DNA of 64,000 bases, taken from positions 186,001-250,000 of the forward strand of contig JANINQ010000003.1 in the NCBI GenBank assembly GCA_024508675.1, written 5' to 3'. The notes beneath the pieces were generated by a model that made no database searches, was not told where the DNA came from, and saw nothing but the letters and a program-made list of their open reading frames with translations. Both the position numbers and the translations under genes were made by a program. How positions within the stretch are numbered: the first letter of the stretch is position 1; each line of letters begins with the position of its first letter. Below, piece by piece: positions 9,660 to 19,477 of this stretch. The stretch comes from Afipia sp. (lineage in GTDB: Bacteria; Pseudomonadota; Alphaproteobacteria; Rhizobiales; Xanthobacteraceae).

Positions 9660-10445
9660 TCAATTCAGATCCAGATCGATCCACACCGGAACGTGATCTG
9701 ACGCCTTTTCCCATCCCCTGACATGACGATCGATCCCGGCATCGACCAGCCGGTCGCTGGCTTGCGGCGACAGCAGCAGGTGGTCGATCCGGATGCCGTT
9801 GTTCTTGGGCCAGGCGCCGGCCTGATAATCCCAGAAGGTGTATTGGCCGGGCTGGTCGTTGACGGCGCGGATCGCGTCGGTCAGGCCGAGGTTGAGCAGG
9901 GCGCGGAAACGCTCCCGCGTCTTGGGCAGGAACAGCGCGTCGCCCGCCCAGGCGGCCGGATTGTAGACGTCGCCATTGGCCGGGATGACGTTGAAATCGC
10001 CCGCCAGAACCAGCGGCTGTTCGCCCTTCATGCGTTCCTTCGCATAATCATGAAGTCGCTCCATCCATCTGATTTTATAAGGATATTTCTCTGTTTCCGG
10101 AGGGTTCCCATTGGGCAGATAGAGGCATGCGATCCGCAGCGAACCATTCGGATAGGACACCACGCCTTCGAGGAAGCGGGCGTGCAGGTCGTCCGGGTCG
10201 CCCCCCAGGCGCGGCGCGGTTTCGTCGAACCGATACTTTGAGAGCAGGGCCACGCCGTTGAAGGTTTTCTGGCCGTGGGTGACCACATTGTAGCCGAGCG
10301 CCTCGATCGGCTCGCGCGGGAACGCGTCGTCCATGCACTTGATTTCCTGCAGGCAGACAATGTCCGGCGACCGCTCCTTGAGCCAGGCCAGCAGGTGATC
10401 CAGCCGCTGGCGGACAGAGTTAACATTCCAGGTGGCGATCCGCAT
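9660..10445 (-). CDS. xthA: Exodeoxyribonuclease III / AP endonuclease
   Basis: This 261-aa Mg2+-dependent enzyme cuts DNA at abasic sites and degrades 3' ends in base-excision repair. Family motifs are the N-terminal RIATWNVNSVRQRL, metal-binding Glu in LQEIKCMDD, GDFNVIP, and the C-terminal catalytic SDHVPVWIDL. The ATG at 10445 begins directly at the conserved MRIATWN; the frame runs upstream to 10574 but those 43 residues match nothing in the family. It converges with the Sel1 gene across a palindromic repeat and diverges from the RND adaptor gene. Confidence 0.95.
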   Translation of the reverse strand: MRIATWNVNSVRQRLDHLLAWLKERSPDIVCLQEIKCMDDAFPREPIEALGYNVVTHGQKTFNGVALLSKYRFDETAPRLGGDPDDLHARFLEGVVSYPNGSLRIACLYLPNGNPPETEKYPYKIRWMERLHDYAKERMKGEQPLVLAGDFNVIPANGDVYNPAAWAGDALFLPKTRERFRALLNLGLTDAIRAVNDQPGQYTFWDYQAGAWPKNNGIRIDHLLLSPQASDRLVDAGIDRHVRGWEKASDHVPVWIDLDLN

Positions 10446-10563
10446 GCCGGTTTCCGTTAGGTACATGAGCGATATTTCATGTGTGTGGCGTACCACGATC
10501 CGGGCGGCTGTGATAAGCCGGATAGAAATAACGCTGGAAAACCAGTGAAAGGGAGACAGGACC

Positions 10564-10582
10564 GTCCGCTGCAAGAGCGGAC
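10564..10582. promoter_or_regulatory. Perfect 7-bp inverted repeat upstream of RND adaptor
   Basis: GTCCGCT and AGCGGAC are separated by 5 bases and end 18 bases before the adaptor ATG. This could be a regulator-binding site or an RNA hairpin in the leader. No regulator gene is adjacent. Confidence 0.35.
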
Positions 10583-10600
10583 TCGTGCCTGTATGACGAC

Positions 10601-11740
10601 ATGACTGGAACTAACTTCAAGAAGCGCGGCCTGTTGATCGCTGGCCTTTGTGTCGTTGCGGTGGCGGTCTATGCCACGCGCGGCATGTGGACGGGCGGAA
10701 CGGCTCCGGCCAAGGAGCCGCCGCGTGCCCGCGCCGTCTCCGTTGAAATCGCCAAGGCCGAGAAGAAGCAGGTCCCGGTCGATGTGGATTCGATCGGAAC
10801 GGTGACGCCGATCTCGAGCGTGGCGCTCAAGTCGCGGCTTGAGACCACCATCGTGGGTGTTCATTTCGAAGACGGCGCGCGCGTGAAGCAGGGCGACCTG
10901 CTGTTCACCCTCGATGCGCGCCAGATCGATGCGCAGATCGCGCAGGCGGAAGGCAATCTCGCGCGGGACCGTTCGCAGCTCGCCGCGGCCGAGCGCGACA
11001 TGAAGCGCTTCAACGAACTGATCGGCAAGGGCGCGACCACACAGGTCAACGTCGATAACGCCAAGACTGCATTCGACAACGCCACCGCGACCATTCAGGC
11101 AGACCAGGCCATTCTGGACAATCTGAAGGTGCAGAAGAGCTACACCAGCATCACCGCGCCGATTAGCGGCCGGATCAGCGCAGCCTCGGTCAAGGTCGGG
11201 AATTTTGTCCGCCCGGCAGATACTTCGGCGCTGGCGACTATCAACCAGATGGCGCCGGTCTATGTGACGTTTGCCATTCCGCAGCGCGTGTTGAGCGATC
11301 TGCGCGATGCGATGAAGACTGGTGAGTCGTCGGTCAGGGCGGCTATCCCCGGCACCAACAAATCCGAATCCGGCACCATCGCGATGGTCGAGAACGCCGT
11401 CGATGCCACGACCGGCATGGTCACAGTCCGCGGCATGATGGGCAACGAGAGCGAGGTTCTGTGGCCCGGCATTCTCGTCAATGCCACGCTGACGGTTCGT
11501 TCCGAAAATGCGGTTGTCGTTCCTTCGGTCGCTGTGCAGCGGAGCCAGACCGGCAACTTCGTGTTCATGGTCAAGAACGGGAAGGCGCAGATCCAGCCGG
11601 TCACCGTCAATCGCACCTTTCAGGGACTGTCCGTGGTCGAAAGCGGCCTCGAAGGCGGGGAGGATGTTGTCGTCGACGGGCAGTTGCTGCTGTCCAACGG
11701 CTCGACCGTCGAGCCGCGCAGCCGCAAGGCCGGAGCCTAG
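10601..11740 (+). CDS. RND efflux periplasmic adaptor (membrane fusion protein)
   Basis: A 379-aa AcrA/MdtA-type adaptor linking an inner-membrane RND pump to an outer-membrane channel. It has one N-terminal membrane anchor (LLIAGLCVVAVAVYATRGMW) and a biotinyl-lipoyl-like half domain (VHFEDGARVKQGDLLFTLDAR). A coiled-coil hairpin of about residues 105-165 follows, then the second lipoyl half (APISGRISAASVKVGNFV) and beta-barrel domains. The pump gene follows 163 bases downstream. No outer-membrane factor gene is present, so a TolC-type channel from elsewhere is assumed. No strong ribosome-binding site precedes the ATG. Confidence 0.93.
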   Translation: MTGTNFKKRGLLIAGLCVVAVAVYATRGMWTGGTAPAKEPPRARAVSVEIAKAEKKQVPVDVDSIGTVTPISSVALKSRLETTIVGVHFEDGARVKQGDLLFTLDARQIDAQIAQAEGNLARDRSQLAAAERDMKRFNELIGKGATTQVNVDNAKTAFDNATATIQADQAILDNLKVQKSYTSITAPISGRISAASVKVGNFVRPADTSALATINQMAPVYVTFAIPQRVLSDLRDAMKTGESSVRAAIPGTNKSESGTIAMVENAVDATTGMVTVRGMMGNESEVLWPGILVNATLTVRSENAVVVPSVAVQRSQTGNFVFMVKNGKAQIQPVTVNRTFQGLSVVESGLEGGEDVVVDGQLLLSNGSTVEPRSRKAGA

Positions 11741-11812
11741 TGATCCGATTCTAACATTCGCGCCCCTTTTCAGCAGGCATTCTCGCGAGAGTTAGAATCA
11801 AAGGATCACTAG
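11737..11812. repeat. Inverted repeat overlapping the RND adaptor stop codon
   Basis: The left arm (11737-11755, CTAGTGATCCGATTCTAAC) includes the adaptor TAG stop. The right arm (11791-11812) is its complement with a 3-base bulge. No T-run follows, so it is not a standard terminator. Confidence 0.7.
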
Positions 11813-11826
11813 CAAGTATAAGTTTT

Positions 11827-11900
11827 CGAGTGTCCTTTCGATCCGCCGTTCGCTTCGAAAGGTGCTACAAGTAAGGGCGAACGGCGGATCGGGACACTCG
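11827..11900. repeat. Inverted repeat abutting the RND pump start codon
   Basis: The left arm 11827-11853 (CGAGTGTCC...ATCCGCCGTTCGC) pairs with 11877-11900 with only a 3-base bulge, leaving a loop of 23 bases. The stem ends 3 bases before the pump ATG at 11904, so in RNA it could mask the ribosome-binding region. Confidence 0.7.
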
Positions 11901-11903
11901 CGT

Positions 11904-14900
11904 ATGAATCTCTCGGAGCTTTGTATCCGCAGACCGGTGATGACGACGCTGATGACAGCGTCGATCATCGCGTTCGGCGTTTTCGGATTTCGACTGCTGC
12001 CGGTGTCCGCGCTTCCGAAGGTTGACTTCCCGACCATTCAGGTCACGGCGACCCTGCCGGGCGCGAGTGCCGACACCATGGCTGCATCGGTGGCTGGCCC
12101 GATCGAGCGCCAGCTCTCGACCGTTTCCGGCATCTCATCGATGTCGTCGAGTTCGTCGCAGGGCACGACCTCGATCACCATCCAGTTCGATCTCAACCGC
12201 AACATCGATGGCGCAGCCCTCGACGTGCAGACCGCGCTCACCGTGGCGCAGCGCCGCCTGCCGGTGGAAATGCTGATCCCGCCGAGCTTCCGCAAGGTGA
12301 ACCCGGCGGACTTCCCGGTGCTGTTCGTCTCGCTGAGTTCGGAAACGCTGCCGCTCTCCACCGTCAACGAATACGGCGACATCACCATCGGTCAGGCGCT
12401 GTCGCAGATTCCCGGCGTGGCACAGGTGCTGATCTACGGCCCGCAGAAATTCGCGGTGCGCGTGCAGGCCGATCCTGAAGCCGCCGCGGCACGCGGGTTG
12501 TCGCTGGAAGACATTCGCGCTGCGGTGTCGCGCGCCAACTCATCGACGCCGGTGGGAACGCTGAACGGTCCGAAACAGGACATTGCGATCCAGGCCTCCG
12601 GACAGCTCAACAAGGCCAGCGATTACCGTCAGGTCGTGGTGGCATGGCGCAACGGTTCGCCGGTCAAGCTCGACGAAGTCGCGAAAATCTATGACAGCGT
12701 CGAGAACGACAAGGCCGCGACCTGGTTCAATGGCACGCGGTCTATCGTGCTCGCGATCCAGAAGCAGCCCGACGCCAACACGGTGGCGGTGGTCGATGCG
12801 GTGCGCGCCAAGCTGCCGTCGCTGCGGGCGCAGATTCCGCCGTCGGTCACCATGGACGTGACCCTCGACCGTTCGGTCTCGATCCGTGAATCCGTCGCCG
12901 ACGTCGAGGAGACGCTGCTGATCGCCGTCGGCCTCGTGATCGTGGTGATCTTCCTGTTCCTGCGCTCGGCGTCCGCGACCTTCATTCCGGCGCTGGCGGT
13001 TCCGATTTCGGTGCTCGGCACCTGTGCCGTGATGTACGCGCTCGACTACTCGATCAACAACATGACGCTGCTGGCGCTGACCCTGTCGGTGGGCTTCGTG
13101 GTCGACGACGCCATCGTCATGCTCGAAAACATCATGCGCTACATCGAGCAGGGCATGAAGCCGTACGAGGCCGCGCTGAAGGGCGCCCGCGAAATCGGCT
13201 TCACGATTCTATCGATCACGTTCTCGCTGATCGCGGTGTTCATTCCCGTTCTTCTGATGGGCGGCATCGTCGGGCGCGTGTTCCGCGAATTCGCGGTCAC
13301 GATCTCCGTCGCCATTATCGTGTCGGGCTTTGTGTCGCTGACGCTGACCCCGATGCTCTGCGCGCGCGTGCTGAAAGCGCACGATCCGCATCACCAGCCG
13401 AACTTCGTGCTGCGCTGGTTCGAAGTGATGTTCAACGGATGGCTGCGCGCCTACGAATGGACGTTGGATCGCGTGTTGGCCTTCAAGTCGATCATGCTGC
13501 TGGTGACGTTCGCGACGCTCGGCGTCACCATCTGGCTCTACATGATCGTGCCAAAGGGGTTCTTCCCGCAGGAAGACACCGGATTCCTCAGCGGTACGAC
13601 GGAAGCTGCGACGGACACCTCGTTCGCGGCCATGAGCGACCGTCAGAAAGTTCTGGCCGATCTTTTGCGCGCCGATCCGGCGGTGGAGTTCGTCAACAGC
13701 ACCGTCGGCTCGGGCGGTCCCAATCCGACCGCGAATTACGGGCGGCTGTTCATCGGCCTGAAGCCGAAGAACGAGCGCGAACCGGCGCCGGTGGTGATCG
13801 GGCGGCTGCGGCAGAAGTCGCTGCAGGTGGCGGGCCTGCAGGCCTTCTTTCAGAGCATCCAGAATCTCAACATCGGCGGCCGTCCGTCGAAGAGCCAGTA
13901 CCAGTATACGCTGCAGAGTGGCGATACTGAATCGCTGTATCGCGTTGCGCCTGAAATGCGCGACCGGATCGCGAAGGTGCCGGGGCTGCTCGACGTCACC
14001 ACCGATCTCTACATCAAGAACCCGCAGCTTACGGTCGAGATCGATCGCGAGAAGGCGGCGGTGTATGGCGTGACGGCGGACCAGATCCGCAACCAGCTAT
14101 TCAACGCTTACGGCGCGCGGCAGGTGGGCACGATCTACATGCCCTCGAACGATTATCAGATCATTCTCGAGGTGCAGCCGAAGTTCCGCGTCGATCCGAG
14201 CGATCTGTCGAAGCTGTACGTCAAGACGACGAACAATCAGACCATTCCGCTCGATGCCGTGGCGAAGATGGTGCCGAGTGTCGGTCCGTTGCAGATCAAT
14301 CACCAGGGCCAGCAGCCCGCCGTGACGATCTCGTTCAACCTGCAGCCCGGCACGTCGCTCGGTTACGCCGTCGACAACATCACCCAGATCGAACAGGATT
14401 CGAACCTGCCGGCGACCATCGCCACAGGCTTCTCCGGAACGGCGCAGGTGTTCCAGGATTCGTTGCGCGGGCAGGGCGTGCTGATCCTCGCCGCGGTGTT
14501 CGCCGCGTTCGTCATTCTCGGCATTCTCTATGAGAGCTTCATCCACCCGATCACGATCATTTCGGGCCTGCCGTCGGCGGGCATCGGCGCGATCCTGACC
14601 CTGATGCTGTTCAAGATGGAGCTGTCGGTGATCGCGATGATTGGCATCGTCATGCTGGTCGGCATCGTCAAGAAGAACGCGATCATGATGGTGGACTTCG
14701 CCATCGAGCGCCGCACCCACGGTCTGAGCGCCGAACATGCCATCCGCGAGGCGGCGCTGCTGCGTTTCCGCCCGATCATGATGACGACCTTCGCGGCGAT
14801 CTTCGGCACCCTGCCGATTGCGCTGGGCGCGGGCGCGGGCGCCGAACTGCGCCAGCCGCTCGGCGTGTCCGTGGTCGGCGGTCTTCTCGTGTCGCAGTTG

Positions 14901-15032
14901 CTGACGCTCTACATCACGCCGGTGATCTACATCTATCTCGACCGCATCGACCGCCGTCTCAAGCGGCGTCTCGATCCGACATTGCAGGACACGCAGGATG
15001 TCGAGCCTCCGCGCGTCGCGGCGGCTGAGTAA
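11904..15032 (+). CDS. RND multidrug efflux pump, inner-membrane permease
   Basis: A 1042-aa AcrB/MdtB-family proton-driven transporter. It has the N-terminal helix NLSELCIRRPVMTTLMTAS, two large periplasmic loops, and 12 expected membrane helices in two halves. The TM4 Asp-Asp proton relay is visible in GFVVDDAIVMLENI, and the second half carries GIVKKNAIMMVDFAI. The frame is open from 11862, but ATG 11904 matches the usual N-terminus. It probably pairs with the adaptor encoded upstream. The substrate range (drugs, dyes, detergents or plant compounds) cannot be read from sequence. Confidence 0.94.
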   Translation: MNLSELCIRRPVMTTLMTASIIAFGVFGFRLLPVSALPKVDFPTIQVTATLPGASADTMAASVAGPIERQLSTVSGISSMSSSSSQGTTSITIQFDLNRNIDGAALDVQTALTVAQRRLPVEMLIPPSFRKVNPADFPVLFVSLSSETLPLSTVNEYGDITIGQALSQIPGVAQVLIYGPQKFAVRVQADPEAAAARGLSLEDIRAAVSRANSSTPVGTLNGPKQDIAIQASGQLNKASDYRQVVVAWRNGSPVKLDEVAKIYDSVENDKAATWFNGTRSIVLAIQKQPDANTVAVVDAVRAKLPSLRAQIPPSVTMDVTLDRSVSIRESVADVEETLLIAVGLVIVVIFLFLRSASATFIPALAVPISVLGTCAVMYALDYSINNMTLLALTLSVGFVVDDAIVMLENIMRYIEQGMKPYEAALKGAREIGFTILSITFSLIAVFIPVLLMGGIVGRVFREFAVTISVAIIVSGFVSLTLTPMLCARVLKAHDPHHQPNFVLRWFEVMFNGWLRAYEWTLDRVLAFKSIMLLVTFATLGVTIWLYMIVPKGFFPQEDTGFLSGTTEAATDTSFAAMSDRQKVLADLLRADPAVEFVNSTVGSGGPNPTANYGRLFIGLKPKNEREPAPVVIGRLRQKSLQVAGLQAFFQSIQNLNIGGRPSKSQYQYTLQSGDTESLYRVAPEMRDRIAKVPGLLDVTTDLYIKNPQLTVEIDREKAAVYGVTADQIRNQLFNAYGARQVGTIYMPSNDYQIILEVQPKFRVDPSDLSKLYVKTTNNQTIPLDAVAKMVPSVGPLQINHQGQQPAVTISFNLQPGTSLGYAVDNITQIEQDSNLPATIATGFSGTAQVFQDSLRGQGVLILAAVFAAFVILGILYESFIHPITIISGLPSAGIGAILTLMLFKMELSVIAMIGIVMLVGIVKKNAIMMVDFAIERRTHGLSAEHAIREAALLRFRPIMMTTFAAIFGTLPIALGAGAGAELRQPLGVSVVGGLLVSQLLTLYITPVIYIYLDRIDRRLKRRLDPTLQDTQDVEPPRVAAAE

Positions 15033-15036
15033 TCGC

Positions 15037-15888
15037 ATGGGCATCAAGCAGGTGAGGATGGGGTGGCGGTTTGCATTCGCCGCTGTTGTCGCGTTATGCG
15101 TGGCGGCTCCTGTCCGCGCCTCGGAAGAGCCGATCGAAATCTTCGACGCCCATCTGCACTACAACTGGGAGCCGAAGCCGTATTATCAGCTCGATGAGGT
15201 TCTCGCGCTGTTCAAAAAACACCGCGTCACCGGCATTCTGGCGACCAGCCGTCCCAACACCGGCACCCACGCGCTGATGGATGCGAAAGCCGAAGGGCTA
15301 TGGATCGTTCCCTTTATCCGACCATATCGCGTCCGGCCTGACATCCAGACATGGTTCAACGATCCGACGATCTTCGATCTCGTACAGGACGAGTTCAAGC
15401 GCGGCTACTATCGCGGCATCGGCGAATTTCATCTGTCGGGAAAGGCGGCGGACACCGAATGGGTGAAGAAGGCGGTGAACTTCGCGGTCGCCAATGATCT
15501 TTATTTGCACGCCCACGCCGACGATGAGGCCGTCGAAATCCTGATGCGCCATAACGGGCGCGCGAAGATCATCTGGGCGCATACCGGCTTCAGTCTCGCG
15601 CCAAGCCGTGTCGCGGCGATGCTGGCGACCTATCCGCAGCTCTGGGGCGAACTGTCGTACCGCAGCGGCATCACCGGCGCGGGCGGGACGCTGACGCCGG
15701 AGTGGCGCGCGATGTTCGAGAAGTATCCGGATCGCTTCCTGCTCGGATCGGATACCTGGATCAGCGAGCGCTGGGCGAGCTACGGTTCGATCATGGCCGA
15801 GTATCGCGGCTGGTTGAAGCAGCTGCCGCCGGCCGTCGCGAAACAGATCGCGCATGGCAACGCGAAGCGTCTGTTCGCAGTCAGGTAA
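15037..15888 (+). CDS. Exported amidohydrolase-family protein
   Basis: A 283-aa protein with a signal peptide (WRFAFAAVVALCVAAPVRAS), followed by a TIM-barrel metal-dependent hydrolase fold. Candidate metal ligands are the DAHLH motif just after the signal, HAHAD, a His in WAHTGF and an Asp in LLGSDTW, as in the amidohydrolase superfamily. The substrate is unknown. Start choice: ATG 15037 lies 4 bases after the pump stop; ATG 15058 is an alternative with a closer purine-rich AGGTGAGG. The close spacing suggests co-transcription with the efflux genes. Confidence 0.8.
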   Translation: MGIKQVRMGWRFAFAAVVALCVAAPVRASEEPIEIFDAHLHYNWEPKPYYQLDEVLALFKKHRVTGILATSRPNTGTHALMDAKAEGLWIVPFIRPYRVRPDIQTWFNDPTIFDLVQDEFKRGYYRGIGEFHLSGKAADTEWVKKAVNFAVANDLYLHAHADDEAVEILMRHNGRAKIIWAHTGFSLAPSRVAAMLATYPQLWGELSYRSGITGAGGTLTPEWRAMFEKYPDRFLLGSDTWISERWASYGSIMAEYRGWLKQLPPAVAKQIAHGNAKRLFAVR

Positions 15889-15890
15889 GC

Positions 15891-16229
15891 TTAGATCGAG
15901 AAGCTGGTGCCGCAGCCGCAGGATGCGGTGGCGTTCGGATTATTGACCCGGAACGATGCGCCGATCAGGTCATCCACGAAATCGACTTCCGATCCAGCGA
16001 GGAACGGCACGGACGAGGGGTCCACCAGCACCACGGCGCTGTCCCGCTCGATGACGAGATCGTCGTCGGCCCGGTCGCGCTCGACGTCGAATTTATACTG
16101 AAAGCCGGAGCAGCCGCCGCCCTCGACGCTGATGCGCAGCATCGCGCCGTCGCCTTCCGATTTCAGGATCGCGCCGATTCGCCTGGCGGCCCGTTCCGAA
16201 ATCGTGACGTTGGTGGCGGTATCGGTCAT
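15891..16229 (-). CDS. erpA: Iron-sulfur cluster insertion protein (ErpA/IscA type)
   Basis: A 112-aa A-type carrier that receives Fe-S clusters and delivers them to apoproteins. The three conserved cluster-ligand Cys are visible: GGGCSGFQY in the middle and SCGCGTSF at the C-terminus. The start was set at ATG 16229 (MTDTATNVT), where the family homology begins; the frame continues to 16247. It is divergent from dgt. A-type carriers are hard to separate by sequence, so IscA or SufA are alternatives; the position next to dgt and argS is the arrangement I associate with erpA in related genomes. Confidence 0.88.
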   Translation of the reverse strand: MTDTATNVTISERAARRIGAILKSEGDGAMLRISVEGGGCSGFQYKFDVERDRADDDLVIERDSAVVLVDPSSVPFLAGSEVDFVDDLIGASFRVNNPNATASCGCGTSFSI

Positions 16230-16325
16230 AACAGTCTCCGAAAACACGGGTATTTAACTGGTTCCGTGTGGCATAGTTAAGTGCGCTGAACGCCAGAATC
16301 AAACACCGAAAGTAGAATAATTCGT

Positions 16326-17534
16326 ATGTCGGTCGGAATGGCTGCCCCTCCTGCGGTCTATGGCTCCGATCCCGGTCAGAGCCGGGGACGGCGCTATAAC
16401 GAGCCGCCCAGCCTGCGCCGCAGCGCGTTCCGCCGCGACTGTGACCGGGTCATTCATTCCAATGCCTTCCGCCGCCTGAAGCACAAGACCCAGGTGTTCG
16501 TGTTCCACGAAGGCGACCATTACCGCACCCGCCTGACCCATACGCTTGAAGTGGCGCAGATCGCCCGCGCGCTGGCGCGGCAGCTCGGCCTCGACGAGGA
16601 CCTGACCGAAACGCTGGCGCTGGCCCATGACCTCGGCCATCCGCCGTTCGGCCATGCCGGGGAGCGGGCGCTGGATGAATGCCTGCGGGATCATGGCGGA
16701 TTCGATCACAATGCGCAGAGCCTGCGCGTGGTGACGCTGGTGGAGCGCCGCTATCCGCAATTCGACGGCCTCAACCTGACGTGGGAATCCCTTGAAGGCA
16801 TCGTCAAGCACAACGGTCCGCTGATCGATGGCAATGGCGAGCCGGTCGGGCGTTATCGCGAACATGGCGTGCCGGTCGGCATCTCGGAATATGTCGCGTA
16901 TCACGATCTCGAATTGTGGAGTTACGCCTCGCTGGAAGCGCAGGTCGCTGCTGTAGCCGACGACATCGCCTACGACGCGCATGACATTGATGACGGATTG
17001 CGGGCAGGACTGTTCACCGTCGACGATCTCGGCGCCATTCCGCTGATTGGCGACATCAATGCGGTGATCACGGCGCGCTATCCGGTTCTTGATGAGACAC
17101 GCCGCGGCGCCGAGCTGGTGCGCGAACTGATCTCTTATCTGATCGAGGACGTGTTCTCGGAAACGCGCCGGCGGCTTGGCGCGGTACGTCCGGGCAGCGC
17201 GGTCGCCGTGCGCAATCACGATGCCACGCTGGTTGGCTTCTCGGAGGAAGCCGAGAAGACAGAGGCGATGATCAAGCGTTTCCTCAAGACTCACATGTAC
17301 CGCCACGAGCGGGTCATGCGCGTGATGCGGGATGCGGAGGCCGTGGTGCGCGACCTGTTCGCCCGCTATCAGTCCACCCCCGGCGATCTGCCCGCCGAAT
17401 GGCTGGCCCATGAGGGTGAGGATGACGAAGCGGGGCGGGCCCGCCGGATCGGTGATTTCATTGCCGGAATGACCGACAGATACGCGATTATCGAGCACCG
17501 GCGGCTTTTTGACTCGACCCCGGATTTGCGTTAG
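16326..17534 (+). CDS. dgt: Deoxyguanosinetriphosphate triphosphohydrolase-like protein
   Basis: A 402-aa HD-domain dNTPase-like protein expected to hydrolyse dGTP or other dNTPs to nucleoside and triphosphate. The HD metal site is visible as [31 protein letters not shown] and, further on, [14 protein letters not shown]. The length fits the shorter dgt-like group, not the 500-aa enterobacterial Dgt, so substrate preference is uncertain. ATG 16341 is an alternative start. It is separated by 47 bases from argS, in a cluster order common in alphaproteobacteria. Confidence 0.92.
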   Translation: MSVGMAAPPAVYGSDPGQSRGRRYNEPPSLRRSAFRRDCDRVIHSNAFRRLKHKTQVFVFHEGDHYRTRLTHTLEVAQIARALARQLGLDEDLTETLALAHDLGHPPFGHAGERALDECLRDHGGFDHNAQSLRVVTLVERRYPQFDGLNLTWESLEGIVKHNGPLIDGNGEPVGRYREHGVPVGISEYVAYHDLELWSYASLEAQVAAVADDIAYDAHDIDDGLRAGLFTVDDLGAIPLIGDINAVITARYPVLDETRRGAELVRELISYLIEDVFSETRRRLGAVRPGSAVAVRNHDATLVGFSEEAEKTEAMIKRFLKTHMYRHERVMRVMRDAEAVVRDLFARYQSTPGDLPAEWLAHEGEDDEAGRARRIGDFIAGMTDRYAIIEHRRLFDSTPDLR

Positions 17535-17581
17535 GCGGCGGCCTGAAAAAGGCCAATTCTCCGCGGATTACAGGACTTCTC

Positions 17582-19375
17582 ATGACTTCGCCAAAGCAGC
17601 CCCCGCATCTGTTCGCCGACGTGCTTTCGCGCGTGCATGCCGTCTGCGTGGCGCTGGGCCGCGTGGGTGCATTGCCGGAGGGGATCGACCTGTCGCGCGT
17701 GGTGGTCGAACCGCCGAAGGATGCCGCTCATGGCGACATGGCGACCAATGCCGCGATGGTGCTGGCCAAGGAGGCCAAGGCCAAGCCGCGGGATCTCGCC
17801 GACAAGATCGCCGACAAGCTCCGCGCCGATCCGCTGGTCGAGAGGGTCGACATCGCTGGTCCCGGCTTCATCAACCTGACCCTGAAAACCTCCGCATGGT
17901 TCAGCGCGCTGCGCTCCGTGCTGGAGCAGGGTACGGGTTATGGCCGCAGCGCCATCGGCGCAGGCGAAAAGGTCAATGTCGAATACGTCTCCGCCAATCC
18001 AACGGGGCCGATGCATGTCGGCCATTGCCGTGGCGCGGTGTTCGGCGATGCGCTGGCGAGTCTTTTGTCGTTCGCTGGCTACGACGTCACCAAGGAATAT
18101 TACATCAACGACGCAGGCGCGCAGGTGGATGTGCTCGCGCGCTCCGCGTTCCTGCGTTACCGCGAGACACTGGGCGAAACCATCGGCGAGATTCCGGAAG
18201 GGCTTTATCCGGGCGATTATCTCGTGCCGGTCGGCAAGGCACTCGCCAGCGAATACGGCGACAAGCTGACAAAGCAATCTGAAGCCGAATGGCTTCCGGC
18301 GGTGCGTGCAAAAGCCATCGCCATGATGATGGAGATGATCAAGGGCGATCTCGCCGCGCTCAACATCCGGCACGATGTGTTCTTCTCGGAACGCTCGCTC
18401 AACGAGAACGGCAACGATCGCGTTGGTGCGACCATCGCGGAACTGCGCGCGAAGGGTGATGTGTATGAAGGCCGCCTGCCGCCGCCGAAGGGCGCGCCGG
18501 TCGAGGATTACGAGGATCGCGAGCAGACGTTGTTCCGTGCCACGGCGTTCGGCGACGATGTGGATCGTCCGCTGAAGAAGTCGGACGGCTCGTATACGTA
18601 TTTCGCCTCCGACATCGCCTATCACAAGACCAAGTTCGATCGCGGCTTCCTCAACATGGTGGACGTGTGGGGCGCCGACCACGGCGGCTACATCAAGCGC
18701 GTGCAGGCGGCGATCAAGGCCGTCACCGCTGACAAGGCGACGCTGGATGTGAAGATCGTGCAGCTTGTGAAGCTGCTGCGTAACGGCGAGCCGGTGAAGA
18801 TGTCGAAGCGCTCCGGCGATTTCGTCACGCTGCGCGAAGTGGTCGATGAAGTCGGCTCCGATGCCGTGCGCTTCATGATGTTGTTCCGCAAGAACGACGC
18901 GGTGCTGGACTTCGACCTTGCCAAGGTGATCGAGCAGTCCAAGGACAACGCGGTGTTCTATGTGCAGTACGGGCACGCGCGCGGCTATTCGATCTTCAAG
19001 AACGCACGCGAGACGGTTCCCTCGCTGCCGGAAGCTGCAACCGCGCGTGTCGCTTTCCTGCGCGATGCGAAGATCGAGCGTCTCGATGATCCGGTCGAGC
19101 TCAGCCTGATCCGGCAGATCGCGCTGTTCCCGCGCATCGTGGAAGCGGCGGCGCTCGCACATGAGCCACACCGAATCGCGTTTTACCTGTATGATCTGGC
19201 GAGCGAATTCCACGCACTCTGGACCAAGGGGCGGGATATGCCTCATTTACGCTTCATTATCCAGAATGATGCAGAAGTAACAATCGCGCGACTTGCCCTG
19301 GTTCAGGGCGTCGTCTCGGTTCTGGCTTCAGGCCTCGCCGTGCTCGGCGTTCATGCACCAGACGAGATGCGATAG
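17582..19375 (+). CDS. argS: Arginine--tRNA ligase
   Basis: A 597-aa class I synthetase that charges tRNA-Arg. It carries the N-terminal Arg-tRNA synthetase additional domain (about 1-110), the HIGH-type signature in [16 protein letters not shown] (HVGH at 145-148) and the KMSKS-type loop ([11 protein letters not shown]). A C-terminal DALR anticodon-binding domain holds the final 120 residues ([20 protein letters not shown] end). A purine-rich AGGA precedes the ATG. Readthrough into the SPOR gene 102 bases downstream is plausible. Confidence 0.97.
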   Translation: MTSPKQPPHLFADVLSRVHAVCVALGRVGALPEGIDLSRVVVEPPKDAAHGDMATNAAMVLAKEAKAKPRDLADKIADKLRADPLVERVDIAGPGFINLTLKTSAWFSALRSVLEQGTGYGRSAIGAGEKVNVEYVSANPTGPMHVGHCRGAVFGDALASLLSFAGYDVTKEYYINDAGAQVDVLARSAFLRYRETLGETIGEIPEGLYPGDYLVPVGKALASEYGDKLTKQSEAEWLPAVRAKAIAMMMEMIKGDLAALNIRHDVFFSERSLNENGNDRVGATIAELRAKGDVYEGRLPPPKGAPVEDYEDREQTLFRATAFGDDVDRPLKKSDGSYTYFASDIAYHKTKFDRGFLNMVDVWGADHGGYIKRVQAAIKAVTADKATLDVKIVQLVKLLRNGEPVKMSKRSGDFVTLREVVDEVGSDAVRFMMLFRKNDAVLDFDLAKVIEQSKDNAVFYVQYGHARGYSIFKNARETVPSLPEAATARVAFLRDAKIERLDDPVELSLIRQIALFPRIVEAAALAHEPHRIAFYLYDLASEFHALWTKGRDMPHLRFIIQNDAEVTIARLALVQGVVSVLASGLAVLGVHAPDEMR

Positions 19376-19477
19376 TTGGGGGATTTGACCGCCACGGGGA
19401 CGGGTGGCGGTGTGTGAGAAGCGGCGTTCGTTTGAATGACGGGCGAGGCGCTTCCCCGAAGGGGATGCAACATCGCA

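Noticed and set aside
10446..10574. 43-residue extension of exonuclease III
   Set aside because: The family begins at MRIATWN, and the extension crosses the divergent promoter region.
17531..19246. 571-residue reverse-strand frame across argS
   Set aside because: It is complementary to a conserved synthetase, has low-complexity composition and no motif. The long frame comes from codon bias.
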